This document shows, piece after piece, positions 1 through 9,627 of a stretch of 64,000 nt of DNA (its first letter is position 1; every line of letters starts with the position of its first letter). The notes under the pieces were generated by a model. The model searched no databases. It worked only from the letters and a program-made list of their open reading frames with translations, and was not told where the DNA came from. Both the position numbers and the translations under genes were made by a program. This DNA is from JAHDDY01 sp964549375 (lineage in GTDB: Bacteria > Pseudomonadota > Alphaproteobacteria > Rhodobacterales > Rhodobacteraceae): contig CAZJWF010000002.1 in NCBI GenBank assembly GCA_964549375.1, positions 1-64,000 of the forward strand. The letters run 5' to 3'.

Positions 1-300
1 TGGCTGATGAACCGCTCTTACCTGATCGTCACTGACTCTGGCGGCATCCAAGAAGAAGCGCCCAGCCTTGGGAAACCCGTCCTTGTCGCACGCGATACGA
101 CCGAGCGCCCTGAAGCCGTCGAGGCAGGAACAGTCAAGCTGATTGGTGCCCATGCGGACGCGATCCAACGAGAGGCTCAAATCTTACTCGATGACGTCGC
201 GACTTACGAACAGATGGCGCGCGCTCATAACCCTTACGGCGACGGAGAGGCCTCAGGCCGCATCGTTGCTCGTCTTCTAAAGGAACGTAACAATGGTTGA
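1..300 (+). CDS. wecB: UDP-N-acetylglucosamine 2-epimerase, C-terminal part (cut by window start)
   Basis: The last ~99 codons of a non-hydrolysing UDP-GlcNAc 2-epimerase, which converts UDP-GlcNAc to UDP-ManNAc in the cytoplasm for surface polysaccharide synthesis. The visible part has the family's C-terminal signature: a TDSGGIQEEAP stretch (the conserved 'SGG-QEE' loop that binds UDP) followed by GKPVLV-R-TTERPEA and a final helix after NPYGDG. The reading frame is open from base 1, so the gene starts upstream of the window. The stop overlaps the start of the next gene by 8 bases, so the two are translationally coupled. The pairing with a UDP-ManNAc dehydrogenase supports the assignment. 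Confidence in family is high; the polysaccharide made is unknown. Confidence 0.93.
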   Translation, partial: WLMNRSYLIVTDSGGIQEEAPSLGKPVLVARDTTERPEAVEAGTVKLIGAHADAIQREAQILLDDVATYEQMARAHNPYGDGEASGRIVARLLKERNNG

Positions 301-1594
301 TACAACAACGATCCACCTGCACGACGCCGCAAAAGTTGTTAAATACACCGACCGGGCGTTCCAAAAATTGGCCGTTATCGGATTGGGATATATCGGCTTG
401 CCAACTGCCGCAGTCTTTGCCGATGCGGGCCTTGATGTCGTGGGGGTTGATGTTAATCCCGCCGCCGTCGACTCGATCAATGCGGGACAGCCGCATATCG
501 TCGAGCCAAACCTCGACCGTCTGTTGCAAGATGTCGTTGAGAAAAAGAACCTTCGCGCTTCATTGAAAGCTGAAGAAGCGGATGCCTTTATTGTTGCTGT
601 GCCGACACCATTCAAGGACGATCACGTTCCGGATCTGAAATACATCGAGTCCGCCGCGCGCGACATCGCATCGTCTTTGCGCCCCGGAAACCTCGTCATT
701 CTGGAATCGACCATTCCAGTCGGAGCCACTGAAAAGATGGCGGCGTGGCTGGCGGAAGAACGCCCTGACCTTTCCTTTCCACAAGATGTTGGCGAAGCAT
801 CTGACATTCGTATCGCGCATTGTCCTGAGCGGGTTCTGCCGGGTCGCATCCTGATCGAAGTGATCGAAAATGACCGCGTCGTTGGCGGCATGACGCGCCG
901 CTGTGCCGAACGCGCGGCTGATCTTTATAAGACCGTTATTCGCGGCAACTGCCACATCACGGAGGCTCGTACCGCCGAAATGGCGAAGTTGACCGAGAAC
1001 GCTTTCCGAGATGTCAATATTGCCTTCGCCAATGAGCTGTCTCTGATTTGTGACCGGATGGAAATCGACGTCTGGGATCTCATCAAGATGGCGAACCTGC
1101 ACCCGCGTGTGAATATTCTGCAACCGGGACCGGGCGTCGGTGGTCACTGCATCGCCGTTGACCCTTGGTTCATCGTGGACAGTGCACCTGATCTTGCCAA
1201 TGTCATCCGCACGGCGCGGGAAGTAAATGACGGCAAGCCGGAATGGGTTATCAAGAAGGTGATGGACGCCGCTAAAGAATGCGGCAGTAACCCAACGATT
1301 GCCTGCCTTGGCCTTGCCTTCAAGCCGAATGTAGACGATTTGCGCGAAAGTCCAGCACTCGCAATTACGCAAAAACTAGGTGGAATGGGCATCGGTAATA
1401 TCATCGCTGTCGAGCCGCATATTGATGCGATGCCTCGCGAGTTGGACGAGGTTGGTGTTTCTCTCGCGCCGTTGGACGAAGCGCTAGCCGATGCAGACGT
1501 TGTCGTTTTGCTCGTCGATCACGCTCAGTTCGTGAAGGTTGAGCGCCCTGCATTGGACGGAAAGGTCATCATTGACACGCGCGGGGCGTGGTAA
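293..1594 (+). CDS. wecC: UDP-N-acetyl-D-mannosamine dehydrogenase
   Basis: 433-residue UDP-ManNAc 6-dehydrogenase; it oxidises UDP-ManNAc twice with NAD to UDP-ManNAcA, a precursor of enterobacterial-common-antigen-like or capsular polymers. A Rossmann motif (GLGYIGLPTA, about residues 31-40) opens the N-terminal domain. The active-site region PGPGVGGHCIAVDP (about 278-291) carries the catalytic cysteine, and the C-terminal UDP-binding domain contains GLAFKPNVDDLRESPA. The ~24 residues ahead of the Rossmann fold are a short N-terminal extension. The start ATG lies inside the end of wecB, giving an 8-base overlap. UDP-glucose dehydrogenase is a related alternative, but the WecB partner makes WecC more likely. 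Confidence 0.92.
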   Translation: MVDTTTIHLHDAAKVVKYTDRAFQKLAVIGLGYIGLPTAAVFADAGLDVVGVDVNPAAVDSINAGQPHIVEPNLDRLLQDVVEKKNLRASLKAEEADAFIVAVPTPFKDDHVPDLKYIESAARDIASSLRPGNLVILESTIPVGATEKMAAWLAEERPDLSFPQDVGEASDIRIAHCPERVLPGRILIEVIENDRVVGGMTRRCAERAADLYKTVIRGNCHITEARTAEMAKLTENAFRDVNIAFANELSLICDRMEIDVWDLIKMANLHPRVNILQPGPGVGGHCIAVDPWFIVDSAPDLANVIRTAREVNDGKPEWVIKKVMDAAKECGSNPTIACLGLAFKPNVDDLRESPALAITQKLGGMGIGNIIAVEPHIDAMPRELDEVGVSLAPLDEALADADVVVLLVDHAQFVKVERPALDGKVIIDTRGAW

Positions 1595-1634
1595 ATCTCT
1601 ATCTGACTTCGTTGACCGAAGAACTAATCGCGAC

Positions 1635-2210
1635 TCACGGTTTTTGTCCGAGTAGATAGCAAAGGAAATTTGCATAGGCTCGGGCATCCTCCAATGCGTG
1701 ATGAGTGTGGGTTAATCCGCCAAGCCATGAGGACTCGTAGTTCTCCACGGTGCATTCGCGCAGCGGCCACCCGAGACGCCCGGATGCAAACGATCTCAGG
1801 CACAAACAACCGTCATAGAACAAGCGCTCACCCGTCCACGGCCCCTTAAGCAACCTAATGCGCGCGAAGCGCCTCATATAGAGATCAACCCAAGGCCCAT
1901 CCATTGCCAGAGGGTGCGCTACGAAAATCGGTTCGCCATCCAAGCTTTTGACCCAGCGGACGAAGCTTTGAATTGCATCAACGGGCTCCTGCGGATCGGT
2001 ATTCAGCGCCTGCCATGCCGCTGGGAATTTCTGGAACCATTCAATCGTCGCGGGGTCTGCGACCGCATCTCGCAAGGGTTTGATCGAGACGGAAAACTCA
2101 TCGAGGATGCGACCGTCTTCGCCAACAACAACCGAGCCCAAGGAAAGCATAGAGTTGTCACCGGGGATTGGACCGTCTACCTCGACGTCGGTAACAACAT
2201 ATATTGGCAC
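1635..2210 (-). CDS. DEDDh-family 3'-5' exonuclease
   Basis: 191-residue protein with an RNase T/DnaQ-type fold. The first acidic pair is in TDVEVDGP (Asp8 and Glu10), a middle acidic segment follows, and the C-terminal HHALEDARAYA gives the His-x4-Asp of the DEDDh class (His170, Asp175). It probably trims single-stranded RNA or DNA 3' ends; the substrate cannot be read from sequence. The start is GTG at 2210, with only a weak GAAGCAG upstream. It lies 22 bases downstream of puuB on the same strand, so it may be transcribed as the tail of the puu operon without being part of polyamine metabolism. Confidence 0.8.
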   Translation of the reverse strand: MPIYVVTDVEVDGPIPGDNSMLSLGSVVVGEDGRILDEFSVSIKPLRDAVADPATIEWFQKFPAAWQALNTDPQEPVDAIQSFVRWVKSLDGEPIFVAHPLAMDGPWVDLYMRRFARIRLLKGPWTGERLFYDGCLCLRSFASGRLGWPLRECTVENYESSWLGGLTHTHHALEDARAYANFLCYLLGQKP

Positions 2211-2232
2211 TGAACTGCTTCGCCCCTATCGC

Positions 2233-3534
2233 CTAGACTCGGTCTTGCAGCCTACTCCATACCATACCCAACACGAGCGCGGGCCAACGAAGCAGCGCTC
2301 CGCCGGGAAAAGGAGGCGTCGGAATGGTCGCAAATGTGTCAAAACGCGCGGCTTGCCCTTCAATGGCTTCCGCAGCAAGTTTTCCTGCGAGCGTAGCCAT
2401 CGACACGCCATGTCCCGAATAACCTGACGCACTGAGAACATTACGGGCGACACGCTGAAAATGCGGCATCCGGCTGCGTGTGATCGCAAGTGTACCGCCC
2501 CATCCATAGTCGATGCGAACATCTTTGAGCTGTGGATAGATTTCTAGCATTGGTTTACGAACGAAACTCTTGATGTCATTCGGGAAGCGGTAGCCATAGC
2601 TTTCGCGCCCTCCAAACAACAAGCGCTTGTCGTCCGAAAGACGCCAATAATTCACTACGAACTTTGAATCTGCTACCGCAACATCATCTCGGATCAACTC
2701 TGCTGCGAGACTTTCTGACAGCGGCTCCGTCGCGATAATGAAATTATTGATAGGCATCACCGAAGACGCAATATTCTTATCGAGATCGTTGAGATATCCG
2801 TTGCACGCGAGAAGAAGATGATCCGCAAGCACATGGCCGTTTGCTGTTTCCACGCGCACACGCGGACCGTACTCGATTCTTCGGACGCGACTTGTCTCGT
2901 GGATCGTCGCGCCTGCGTTTTGTGCGGCGCGCGCCAAGCCCAAAGCGTAGCGGAGCGGATGCAAATGCGCCGCGGAGGTTTCCAAAATTCCCGAAAAATA
3001 TTTCTCGGTTCCCAGCATCTCTCGCAGCGCTCTTCGATCAACATATTGAGCGTCGTGATAGTCGTATTTCTCTTTGAGGTGGTCGACCGCGCGGCGACTG
3101 CCTTCTGCGAACTGCGGTTTGTGATCGACGATCAAGATCCCTGGCTTTAGGTGGCAGTCAATCTTGTGTTGTTGAATGAGGTTCTTGACAGTCGCAATCC
3201 CCTCAATGCCGAGGTCGAACAGACGCTTTGCGTGGACATCACCAAGCATCGCTTCCAGCGTTTCTTGATCTAAACGTTGATCTGCCCCGGCTTGTCCCCC
3301 ATTACGACCCGAAGCGCCCCACCCCACGCGATGCGCGTCGAGCAGGATCGTTTTCAATCCACGTTCAGCACAGTGAAGCGCGGCGGAAAGCCCCGTATAC
3401 CCGCCGCCAATGATGCAAACATCCGCCTCAACCTCTCCCATAAGCGCCGGGAAAGGTGGGAGTGGCTCGGCACTCGTCGCGTAATAGGAGTCGGGATACG
3501 CGCCGCGCTTGTCGTTGGCAGTTAGAAAATCCAT
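2233..3534 (-). CDS. puuB: Gamma-glutamylputrescine oxidase (FAD-dependent)
   Basis: 433-residue DAO-type flavoprotein. The dinucleotide-binding motif GGGYTG is at residues 43-48, followed by a conserved WGASGRNGGQ loop typical of PuuB-like oxidases, and the C-terminal GYSGHGVSMATLAGK segment is the usual FAD-closing motif. In the Puu pathway it oxidises gamma-glutamylputrescine to gamma-glutamyl-gamma-aminobutyraldehyde with release of ammonia and hydrogen peroxide. The gene starts 5 bases after the aminotransferase stop, in the order puuA, aminotransferase, puuB. The neighbours, including a PotFGHI importer, support this role over other amine or amino-acid oxidases. Confidence 0.85.
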   Translation of the reverse strand: MDFLTANDKRGAYPDSYYATSAEPLPPFPALMGEVEADVCIIGGGYTGLSAALHCAERGLKTILLDAHRVGWGASGRNGGQAGADQRLDQETLEAMLGDVHAKRLFDLGIEGIATVKNLIQQHKIDCHLKPGILIVDHKPQFAEGSRRAVDHLKEKYDYHDAQYVDRRALREMLGTEKYFSGILETSAAHLHPLRYALGLARAAQNAGATIHETSRVRRIEYGPRVRVETANGHVLADHLLLACNGYLNDLDKNIASSVMPINNFIIATEPLSESLAAELIRDDVAVADSKFVVNYWRLSDDKRLLFGGRESYGYRFPNDIKSFVRKPMLEIYPQLKDVRIDYGWGGTLAITRSRMPHFQRVARNVLSASGYSGHGVSMATLAGKLAAEAIEGQAARFDTFATIPTPPFPGGALLRWPALVLGMVWSRLQDRV

Positions 3535-3539
3535 GTAGG

Positions 3540-4940
3540 TTACGCCGAAACCATCATGCCCTCGGCCTTTAACTTCGCATGAGTCAGGTCGAGTGCCTTT
3601 ACGGCCAAGTCGATAAATGTGTCTATCTCGCCCTTGGTCATGACTAAGGGGGGCGAGATAATCATGCTGTCGCGTACCGCCCGCATCACGAGACCATTTT
3701 CGAAACAGAACTCACGGCACATCAGTCCAACGGTTCCTTCTTCTGCCTTAAAGCGCGCACGGGAGGCTTTGTCCGGAGTTAACTCAAGCGCACCAAACAT
3801 TCCAACGATCCGAGCCTCGCCCACGAGAGGGTGATCGCCAAGGCCCATCCACTTTTCGCGCAGGTAAGGCGCAGTTTCATCTTTGACAGTCTCGACGATT
3901 TTCTCGTCGCTTAAAATGCGAAGGTTTTCGAGGGCTGCCGCACAGGATGCGGGATGGCCAGAGTAGGTATAACCGTGGATGAACTCGCCGCCTTTTTCTT
4001 CGAGAACATTTGCGACGCGATCTCCCACGATGCTGCCACCGATTGGCAGGTATCCTGAAGACAGCCCTTTGGCGATCGTCATGATATCGGGCTTAATCCC
4101 ATAATACGTTGACCCAAACCATTCGCCCGTGCGGCCAAAACCGCAGATGACTTCATCGGCAATTAGCAAAATATCGTGGGCGTCACAGATGCGTTGAATC
4201 TCAGGCCAATAGGTATCAGGTGGGATGATAACCCCGCCCGCGCCTTGGATTGGTTCGGCGATAAACGCGGCGACACGATCCGCACCGATGCGCTCGATGG
4301 CCGTTTCAAGCTGACGCGCGCGTTCCAGACCAAATTCGTTCGGGTCCGTATCCCCACCTTCGCCATACCAATACGGCTGATCAATGTGTTCGATGTCGGG
4401 TACTGGCAATCCACCCTGAGCACGCATCGCAGACATCCCGCCAAGCGACACGGCACCAACCGTCGAGCCATGATAGCTGTTGTTTCGGCCAATGATGACG
4501 GTCTTTTCCGGCTGACCAAGGCTGGCCCAATAATGGCGCGCCATCCGCAGATTTGTATCATTTGCATCTGAACCTGAGACACCAAAGAAGACCCGGTTAA
4601 AGCCATCGGGTGCAAGCTCTGCCACCGCATTCGACAACGCAACAACAGGCGGGTGTGTCGTTTGAAAAAACGTATTGTAATACGGCAAGCGTTCCATCTG
4701 CCTCGCCACTGCATCGGCGATGCTCTTGCGACCATAACCGACATTGACACACCAAAGCCCCGCCATTGCATCCAGGATTTTATTACCGTCCGAATCCCAA
4801 AGATAAATGCCATCCGCTTGCGAAATCACTCGCGCGCCTTTTCGATTCAGCTCGCCGGTATCCGTGAATGGGTGAATATGATGAGCCGCATCGAGGGCTT
4901 GAAGCTCTTCAGTTGGCAGGTTTGTATCGGCGAGAAGCAT
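3540..4940 (-). CDS. Class III omega-aminotransferase (putrescine or GABA aminotransferase)
   Basis: 466-residue PLP-dependent aminotransferase of the ornithine/GABA type. Visible motifs are VSGSDAND (about 121-128), the YHGST segment (156-160), Asp262 in ADEVICGFGRTG, and the PLP lysine Lys291 in IAKGLSSGYLPIGG. An in-frame start 45 codons upstream exists, but ATG 4940 has a good GGAG box 7 bases ahead and begins where the family begins. Length and motifs fit SpuC-like putrescine:pyruvate aminotransferase; GABA:pyruvate transaminase is the other likely role. The gene sits between puuA and puuB, so it either offers a glutamylation-free route from putrescine to 4-aminobutanal or handles GABA released at the end of the Puu pathway. 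Confidence 0.85.
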   Translation of the reverse strand: MLLADTNLPTEELQALDAAHHIHPFTDTGELNRKGARVISQADGIYLWDSDGNKILDAMAGLWCVNVGYGRKSIADAVARQMERLPYYNTFFQTTHPPVVALSNAVAELAPDGFNRVFFGVSGSDANDTNLRMARHYWASLGQPEKTVIIGRNNSYHGSTVGAVSLGGMSAMRAQGGLPVPDIEHIDQPYWYGEGGDTDPNEFGLERARQLETAIERIGADRVAAFIAEPIQGAGGVIIPPDTYWPEIQRICDAHDILLIADEVICGFGRTGEWFGSTYYGIKPDIMTIAKGLSSGYLPIGGSIVGDRVANVLEEKGGEFIHGYTYSGHPASCAAALENLRILSDEKIVETVKDETAPYLREKWMGLGDHPLVGEARIVGMFGALELTPDKASRARFKAEEGTVGLMCREFCFENGLVMRAVRDSMIISPPLVMTKGEIDTFIDLAVKALDLTHAKLKAEGMMVSA

Positions 4941-4978
4941 TGGTTGGCTCCGGTTCAGCAATTTGTTGGCGGCAAGGA

Positions 4979-6343
4979 TTAGACGTTTAGGAGAAGATGC
5001 TCCCGCTCCCACGGGCTGATGACTTGAAGGAATTCGTCGACTTCCTGACTCTTGATGGCCTTGTAAACGCGGCAAAAGTCCCGGCCCAGAACTTCTTGTA
5101 CCGCATCATCTTTATCAAGCGCGTCCAACGCACTCCATAAATCACGAGGCAGAGCATGAGGCAGGTCGTAAGCCACCCCTTTGATTGGGACACGTGGTGC
5201 AATCTTGTGCTTCATGCCAAGATAAGCGCAGGCGAGACTAGCGGCTAGGCCGAGATAGCTGTTGCAGTCCATACCCGCGACACGATTTTCCACGCGCCGA
5301 GCCTCTGGTTCGGAAAGCGGAACGCGCAAACCAACCGTGCGGTTATCTGTCGCCCATTCAAGATTAACCGGCGCGGCATCATCGGCGACAAATCGACGAT
5401 ACGAATTTACATACGGGGCAAGGATACAAATGACCGAGGCGAGGTGTTTCTGCTGTCCACCCAAAAAGCCATCGAACAAAGCGCTGGCGGTTCCATCGGG
5501 TGCGCTGAAAATGTTCTCACCAGTTTTGACGTCGACAACACTCTGATGGATATGCATTGCGCTGCCCGGTTGCCCCTCCATCGGCTTAGCCATGAACGTC
5601 GCAAAACATTTGTGACGCAGCGCGGCCTCTCGGATGGAGCGTTTGAAAAAGAAGATTTGATCTGCGAGCGCGAGTGGATCGCCATGCTCGAAATTAATCT
5701 CGATCTGTCCGGCGCCACCTTCCTGAATGATGGTGTCAATTTCATAACCTTGCGCTTCGGCAAAATCGTAGATGTCTTCGATGATTGGACCGTACTCGTC
5801 GACTGCACTCATCGAATAGGCTTGGCGTCCGATGCCTTCGCGGCCCGTCCGTCCGACTGGCGGTTCAATCGGGTGATCAGGGTCTACATTGGGCTTCGTG
5901 AGGTAAAATTCCAATTCGGGCGCTACGATCGGTTTCCAGCCTTCCGCCTCGTAGAGAGACAGCACCCGCTTAAGGACGTTACGCGGGGCAAAGCCAATCG
6001 GCTCTCCCTTGCGCGTTTCAACATCGTGAACGACCTGCAATGTCACATCCGACGCCCAAGGTGCCGACGTTCCGGTAGAAAACACGGGCGTCAAAACCAT
6101 GTCGGATTCCGTCCATTGCTCGCCCTCCATCCCTTCGATATCGGCCCAATCGCCGGTGATCGTTTGATAGAAGATAGAGGCAGGTAAAAAAGTCTTTCCG
6201 CCCTTGACGAATTTTTTCCACGGCATCGCTTTCCCGCGCGCAATCCCGGCGAGGTCCGATACAACACATTCGACTTCTTCGATTGGGCGATCTCCGAGCC
6301 AATCTCGAAAAGCCTGCGGTAGTTCATCAATTGTCACGGACAT
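4979..6343 (-). CDS. puuA: Gamma-glutamylputrescine synthetase (glutamine synthetase family)
   Basis: 454-residue glutamine-synthetase-fold ligase, shorter than the housekeeping GlnA at 57.6 kb and clearly divergent from it. It joins glutamate to putrescine with ATP in the first step of the Puu pathway. Metal and substrate motifs include GAGQIEINFEHGDPL and KPMEGQPGSAMHIHQS, and the nucleotide region reads PLSEPEARRVENRVAG. GTG at 6346 and ATG at 6343 are both possible starts; ATG has the better spacing to the AGAAAGGG box. It is the first gene of a minus-strand operon and is divergent from potF, with 144 bases between them that should hold the promoters for both. Confidence 0.88.
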   Translation of the reverse strand: MSVTIDELPQAFRDWLGDRPIEEVECVVSDLAGIARGKAMPWKKFVKGGKTFLPASIFYQTITGDWADIEGMEGEQWTESDMVLTPVFSTGTSAPWASDVTLQVVHDVETRKGEPIGFAPRNVLKRVLSLYEAEGWKPIVAPELEFYLTKPNVDPDHPIEPPVGRTGREGIGRQAYSMSAVDEYGPIIEDIYDFAEAQGYEIDTIIQEGGAGQIEINFEHGDPLALADQIFFFKRSIREAALRHKCFATFMAKPMEGQPGSAMHIHQSVVDVKTGENIFSAPDGTASALFDGFLGGQQKHLASVICILAPYVNSYRRFVADDAAPVNLEWATDNRTVGLRVPLSEPEARRVENRVAGMDCNSYLGLAASLACAYLGMKHKIAPRVPIKGVAYDLPHALPRDLWSALDALDKDDAVQEVLGRDFCRVYKAIKSQEVDEFLQVISPWEREHLLLNV

Positions 6344-6487
6344 CACGCCGCCCTTTCTGGCACGGTGGCCTTATTGAACACTCCCATCAAAACCATCGCG
6401 CGCCTCAGAGCAACCCTGGCTCTGATTGATTGCTGAATGTTTACTTCTTGATAGTCTGAAGCCGACAACCTGATTCGGGAGATCACA

Positions 6488-7591
6488 ATGAGAATAATGT
6501 CGGCTCTTGGAGCCATCACTGTAGGTACAGCCCTTGCTTTTGGTTCCTACGCATATGCGCAAGACGAAAAAGTCGTAAACGTGTATAACTGGTCGGATTA
6601 TATTGATGAATCCGTCCTCGCTGACTTTGAGAAAGAGACGGGTATCAAGGTTCGTTACGACGTTTTCGATTCAAATGAGTTGCTAGAAACGAAAATGCTC
6701 GCTGGAAAATCGGGCTATGACGTGGTCGTCCCGACAGGAACATTCCTCAGTCGTCAGATCGAAGCTGGCGTTTTTCAAAAGCTCGATTTCTCGAAACTGC
6801 CCCATGCAGGCAATATGTGGGACGATGTGAAGAAAGTGACGGCGGTTTATGACCCCGGCAACGAGTACTCCGTAAACTATATGTGGGGCACAACTGGAAT
6901 CGGATACAACGAGGAGAAGATTAAAGAAGTCCTCGGCGACGATGCACCAACGGACTCCCTCGCATTGTTCTTCGACCCTGCTAATATCGAAAAGCTATCG
7001 AGTTGCGGCGTGCATATGCTCGACGCGCCGACGGAAATCATTCCCGCCGCGTTGAAGTACATCGGAGAAGATCCGAATACGAAAGACGTCGAAATCATCA
7101 AAAAGGCGGAAGACGTGCTGCTGGCAATTCGTCCGCATGTCCTCAAGTTCCACTCCTCCGAATATATCAACGCCCTCGCGAATGGCGATATTTGCGCGGC
7201 CTTCGGTTGGTCCGGCGATGTCTTGCAAGCGCGTGACCGGGCGGCGGAAGCAGATGCGGGCAACACAATCGTCTACAAAATTCCGTCCGAAGGCGCCCTG
7301 ATGTGGTTCGATCAAATGGCCGTACCTGCGGATGCGCCAAATCCTGAATTGGCTCACCAGTTCATCGACTTTATCATGCGAGCTTATGTTGCAGCCGCCG
7401 CGTCGAATTACGTCAACTACGCCAACGGCAATAAGGCAGCACAAGGTCTGCTGGACGATGGCGTCATCAACGATCCGGCGATTTATCCGTCGAATGAAAC
7501 GATGAAGAATCTCTACTCGGTCACAGCCTATCCGCCGAAGGTCAACCGCATTGTGACGCGCCTTTGGACCAAAGTGAAGACCGGTCAGTAA
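6488..7591 (+). CDS. potF: Putrescine/spermidine ABC transporter, periplasmic binding protein
   Basis: 367-residue polyamine-binding protein. A signal peptide covers residues 1-24, with cleavage after AYA. The mature start reads VVNVYNWSDYIDESVLADF, the PotD/PotF family hallmark, with later conserved YDVVVPTG and MWGTTGIGYN segments. Acidic and aromatic residues such as the W-D pair in the NWSDY motif line the polyamine pocket in known structures. First gene of potFGHI, with an intergenic gap of 21 bases to potG. Putrescine is favoured as ligand because puuA, puuB and agmatinase flank the operon; spermidine cannot be excluded. Confidence 0.92.
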   Translation: MRIMSALGAITVGTALAFGSYAYAQDEKVVNVYNWSDYIDESVLADFEKETGIKVRYDVFDSNELLETKMLAGKSGYDVVVPTGTFLSRQIEAGVFQKLDFSKLPHAGNMWDDVKKVTAVYDPGNEYSVNYMWGTTGIGYNEEKIKEVLGDDAPTDSLALFFDPANIEKLSSCGVHMLDAPTEIIPAALKYIGEDPNTKDVEIIKKAEDVLLAIRPHVLKFHSSEYINALANGDICAAFGWSGDVLQARDRAAEADAGNTIVYKIPSEGALMWFDQMAVPADAPNPELAHQFIDFIMRAYVAAAASNYVNYANGNKAAQGLLDDGVINDPAIYPSNETMKNLYSVTAYPPKVNRIVTRLWTKVKTGQ

Positions 7592-7612
7592 GACCCGCAA
7601 AAGGAACTTCCC

Positions 7613-8740
7613 GTGGTCAATGACCCTAACTTTCGGCCATGGGAAGACCCAACCGCCGAACCGCTTATCGACATCAAGAATGTCACTAAGCGGTTTGGCG
7701 TTTTTACTGCGATCAACGACCTTTCCCTAAAGATTTACCCACGCGAGTTCTTCGCCATCCTCGGCCCGTCGGGATGCGGGAAGACAACGTTGATGCGAAT
7801 GCTCGGTGGGTTTGACGCGCCAAGTGAGGGGTCGATTTTACTGGAAGGTCAAGACATGGCGGGCACATCACCCGCTCAGCGACCCGTAAATATGATGTTC
7901 CAGTCCTATGCCCTCTTCCCGCATTTGACCGTCGCCGACAATATCGCTTTCGGTCTCAAACGGGAAAAGATGCCAAAGACCGACATTCGCAATCGCGTCG
8001 ATGAGATGCTTAGCCTTGTTCAACTGACCGAACTCGCAAAGCGCAAACCGCACCAACTGTCGGGAGGACAGCGGCAGCGCGTGGCACTTGCGCGAGCTTT
8101 GGCGAAACGACCCAAACTTTTGTTGTTGGACGAACCCCTCGGTGCGCTTGATAAAAAGCTACGCGAGGCCACGCAGTTCGAGTTGATGGGGATACAAGAA
8201 CAACTCGGCTGTACTTTCGTGATTGTCACGCATGATCAGGAAGAGGCAATGACGGTCTCTTCAAGAATTGCCGTCATGGATCAAGGCGAGATTGCACAGG
8301 TCGCCCCCCCGGAGACGATCTATGAAGCCCCCACATCGCGGTATGTTGCGGACTTTATTGGTGACGTAAACATTATGCAGGGCAACGTTTCACAGGTCGA
8401 CGGCGATGATGTGTCATTGGCATGGCACGAGGATCAAGCGCCGCTGCGTGCGGCGACAGGGCGCGGCTTTTCTGTCGGTCAGCAGGCGTGGCTGTCGGTT
8501 CGGCCTGAGAAAGTGGCGATTTCCGAAACTCAACCCCAAGCCGATAATTCCGTATCAGGAAAAGTTCTCGATATCGCGTATCTCGGAAACATTTCCACCT
8601 ACCACGTCGAGCTGGCGAACGGCCAAGTAATCAAGGCGCAAGAACCGAATCTGAACCGCGCAGCGCAGCGTAAAATTGCTTGGAATGATACCATCTGGGT
8701 CAGTTGGAGCCGCGATGCCGGTGTGGTTCTGAACGCATGA
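7613..8740 (+). CDS. potG: Polyamine ABC transporter ATPase
   Basis: 375-residue cytoplasmic ATPase that powers polyamine import. Walker A GPSGCGKTT is at residues 51-59, the signature is LSGGQRQRVALARAL, and Walker B is LLLLDEPLGALDKKLRE followed by the TOBE-type C-terminal domain (about 270-375) found in PotA/PotG. GTG at 7613 is the start, with AAGGAA six bases upstream. The stop overlaps potH by four bases (ATGA). The family also contains Fe(III), sulfate and maltose ATPases; the potF, potH and potI neighbours settle the substrate class. Confidence 0.93.
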   Translation: MVNDPNFRPWEDPTAEPLIDIKNVTKRFGVFTAINDLSLKIYPREFFAILGPSGCGKTTLMRMLGGFDAPSEGSILLEGQDMAGTSPAQRPVNMMFQSYALFPHLTVADNIAFGLKREKMPKTDIRNRVDEMLSLVQLTELAKRKPHQLSGGQRQRVALARALAKRPKLLLLDEPLGALDKKLREATQFELMGIQEQLGCTFVIVTHDQEEAMTVSSRIAVMDQGEIAQVAPPETIYEAPTSRYVADFIGDVNIMQGNVSQVDGDDVSLAWHEDQAPLRAATGRGFSVGQQAWLSVRPEKVAISETQPQADNSVSGKVLDIAYLGNISTYHVELANGQVIKAQEPNLNRAAQRKIAWNDTIWVSWSRDAGVVLNA

Positions 8741-9627
8741 AACCGTCCCGCCTTACGATTGCTATTCCATACTTGTGGCTCGCGGTGTTATTTCTTGCAC
8801 CGTTCTTCATCGTCATCAAAATGTCGCTGTCGGACCTCGCGGTCTCAATCCCACCCTACACGCCACAGCTTGATTTGAGTGGCGGCTGGGAAACCGTGAA
8901 AAAGTATTGGGCCGCGCTCGATTTCGAAAACTACGAATGGCTGGCCGATGACCCGCTTTATGCCAATTCGTTCAAATCGAGCCTGGTGATCGCGAGCATC
9001 TCGACGTTCATTACCTTATGCGTCGGCTATCCGATTGCCTATGCACTGGCTTGCTCATCCCCCCGATGGCGTCCGGTTCTCGTAATGTTGGTTATTCTGC
9101 CCTTCTGGACCAGCTTTTTAATCCGCGTTTATGCGTGGATCGGGATCCTGAAGACCGAAGGGCTACTCAATCAACTATTGCTCGCGGTGGGGGTGATCGG
9201 GGAACCGTTGACGATTTTGAACACTAACACCGCTGTTTATATTGGCATCGTCTATTCTTATCTGCCCTTCATGGTGCTGCCGATTTATGCCGCCTTGGAG
9301 AAAATGGATTTTTCTCTGCTAGAAGCCGCCGAGGATCTGGGGTCGTCGCGCCTCTCGGCGTTTTGGCTAGTGACGTTGCCGCTCTCCCTACCCGGTGTAA
9401 TCGCTGGATGCTTCCTCGTTTTCATCCCGGCAATGGGCGAGTTCGTCATCCCTGACCTCCTCGGCGGTTCGGAAACGCTAATGATTGGAAAAACGCTCTG
9501 GGTTGAGTTCTTCTCAAACCGCGATTGGCCGGTCGCGTCCGCGGTTGCCGTCGTGCTGTTGGTCCTGTTGATTGTTCCGATTGTCTTGTTCCAGAGGCAG
9601 CAACAGAAATTGTCGGAGGCAAGGTGA
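8737..9627 (+). CDS. potH: Polyamine ABC transporter permease 1
   Basis: 296-residue inner-membrane permease with about six membrane segments. The start at ATG 8737 overlaps the potG stop (ATGA); the frame is open further upstream, but only this start fits. The first membrane segment follows directly (LWLAVLFLAPFFIVIKMSLSD, typical of PotB/PotH). The EAA loop that docks the ATPase is present as EAAEDLGSSRLSAFWLVTLPLSLPG. The stop and the potI start share bases (TGATG). Confidence 0.93.
   Translation: MKPSRLTIAIPYLWLAVLFLAPFFIVIKMSLSDLAVSIPPYTPQLDLSGGWETVKKYWAALDFENYEWLADDPLYANSFKSSLVIASISTFITLCVGYPIAYALACSSPRWRPVLVMLVILPFWTSFLIRVYAWIGILKTEGLLNQLLLAVGVIGEPLTILNTNTAVYIGIVYSYLPFMVLPIYAALEKMDFSLLEAAEDLGSSRLSAFWLVTLPLSLPGVIAGCFLVFIPAMGEFVIPDLLGGSETLMIGKTLWVEFFSNRDWPVASAVAVVLLVLLIVPIVLFQRQQQKLSEAR

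Noticed and set aside
560..1372. Long open frame (270 codons) on the minus strand within wecC
   Set aside because: Antisense to a clear enzyme gene, no ribosome-binding site, and no domain; a codon-bias shadow.
5444..6187. 247-codon plus-strand open frame inside puuA
   Set aside because: Antisense shadow of puuA; the protein has no recognisable motif.
6358..6373. TGGCACGG sequence upstream of potF resembling a sigma-54 promoter
   Set aside because: The GC element at the required distance is missing (TT instead).
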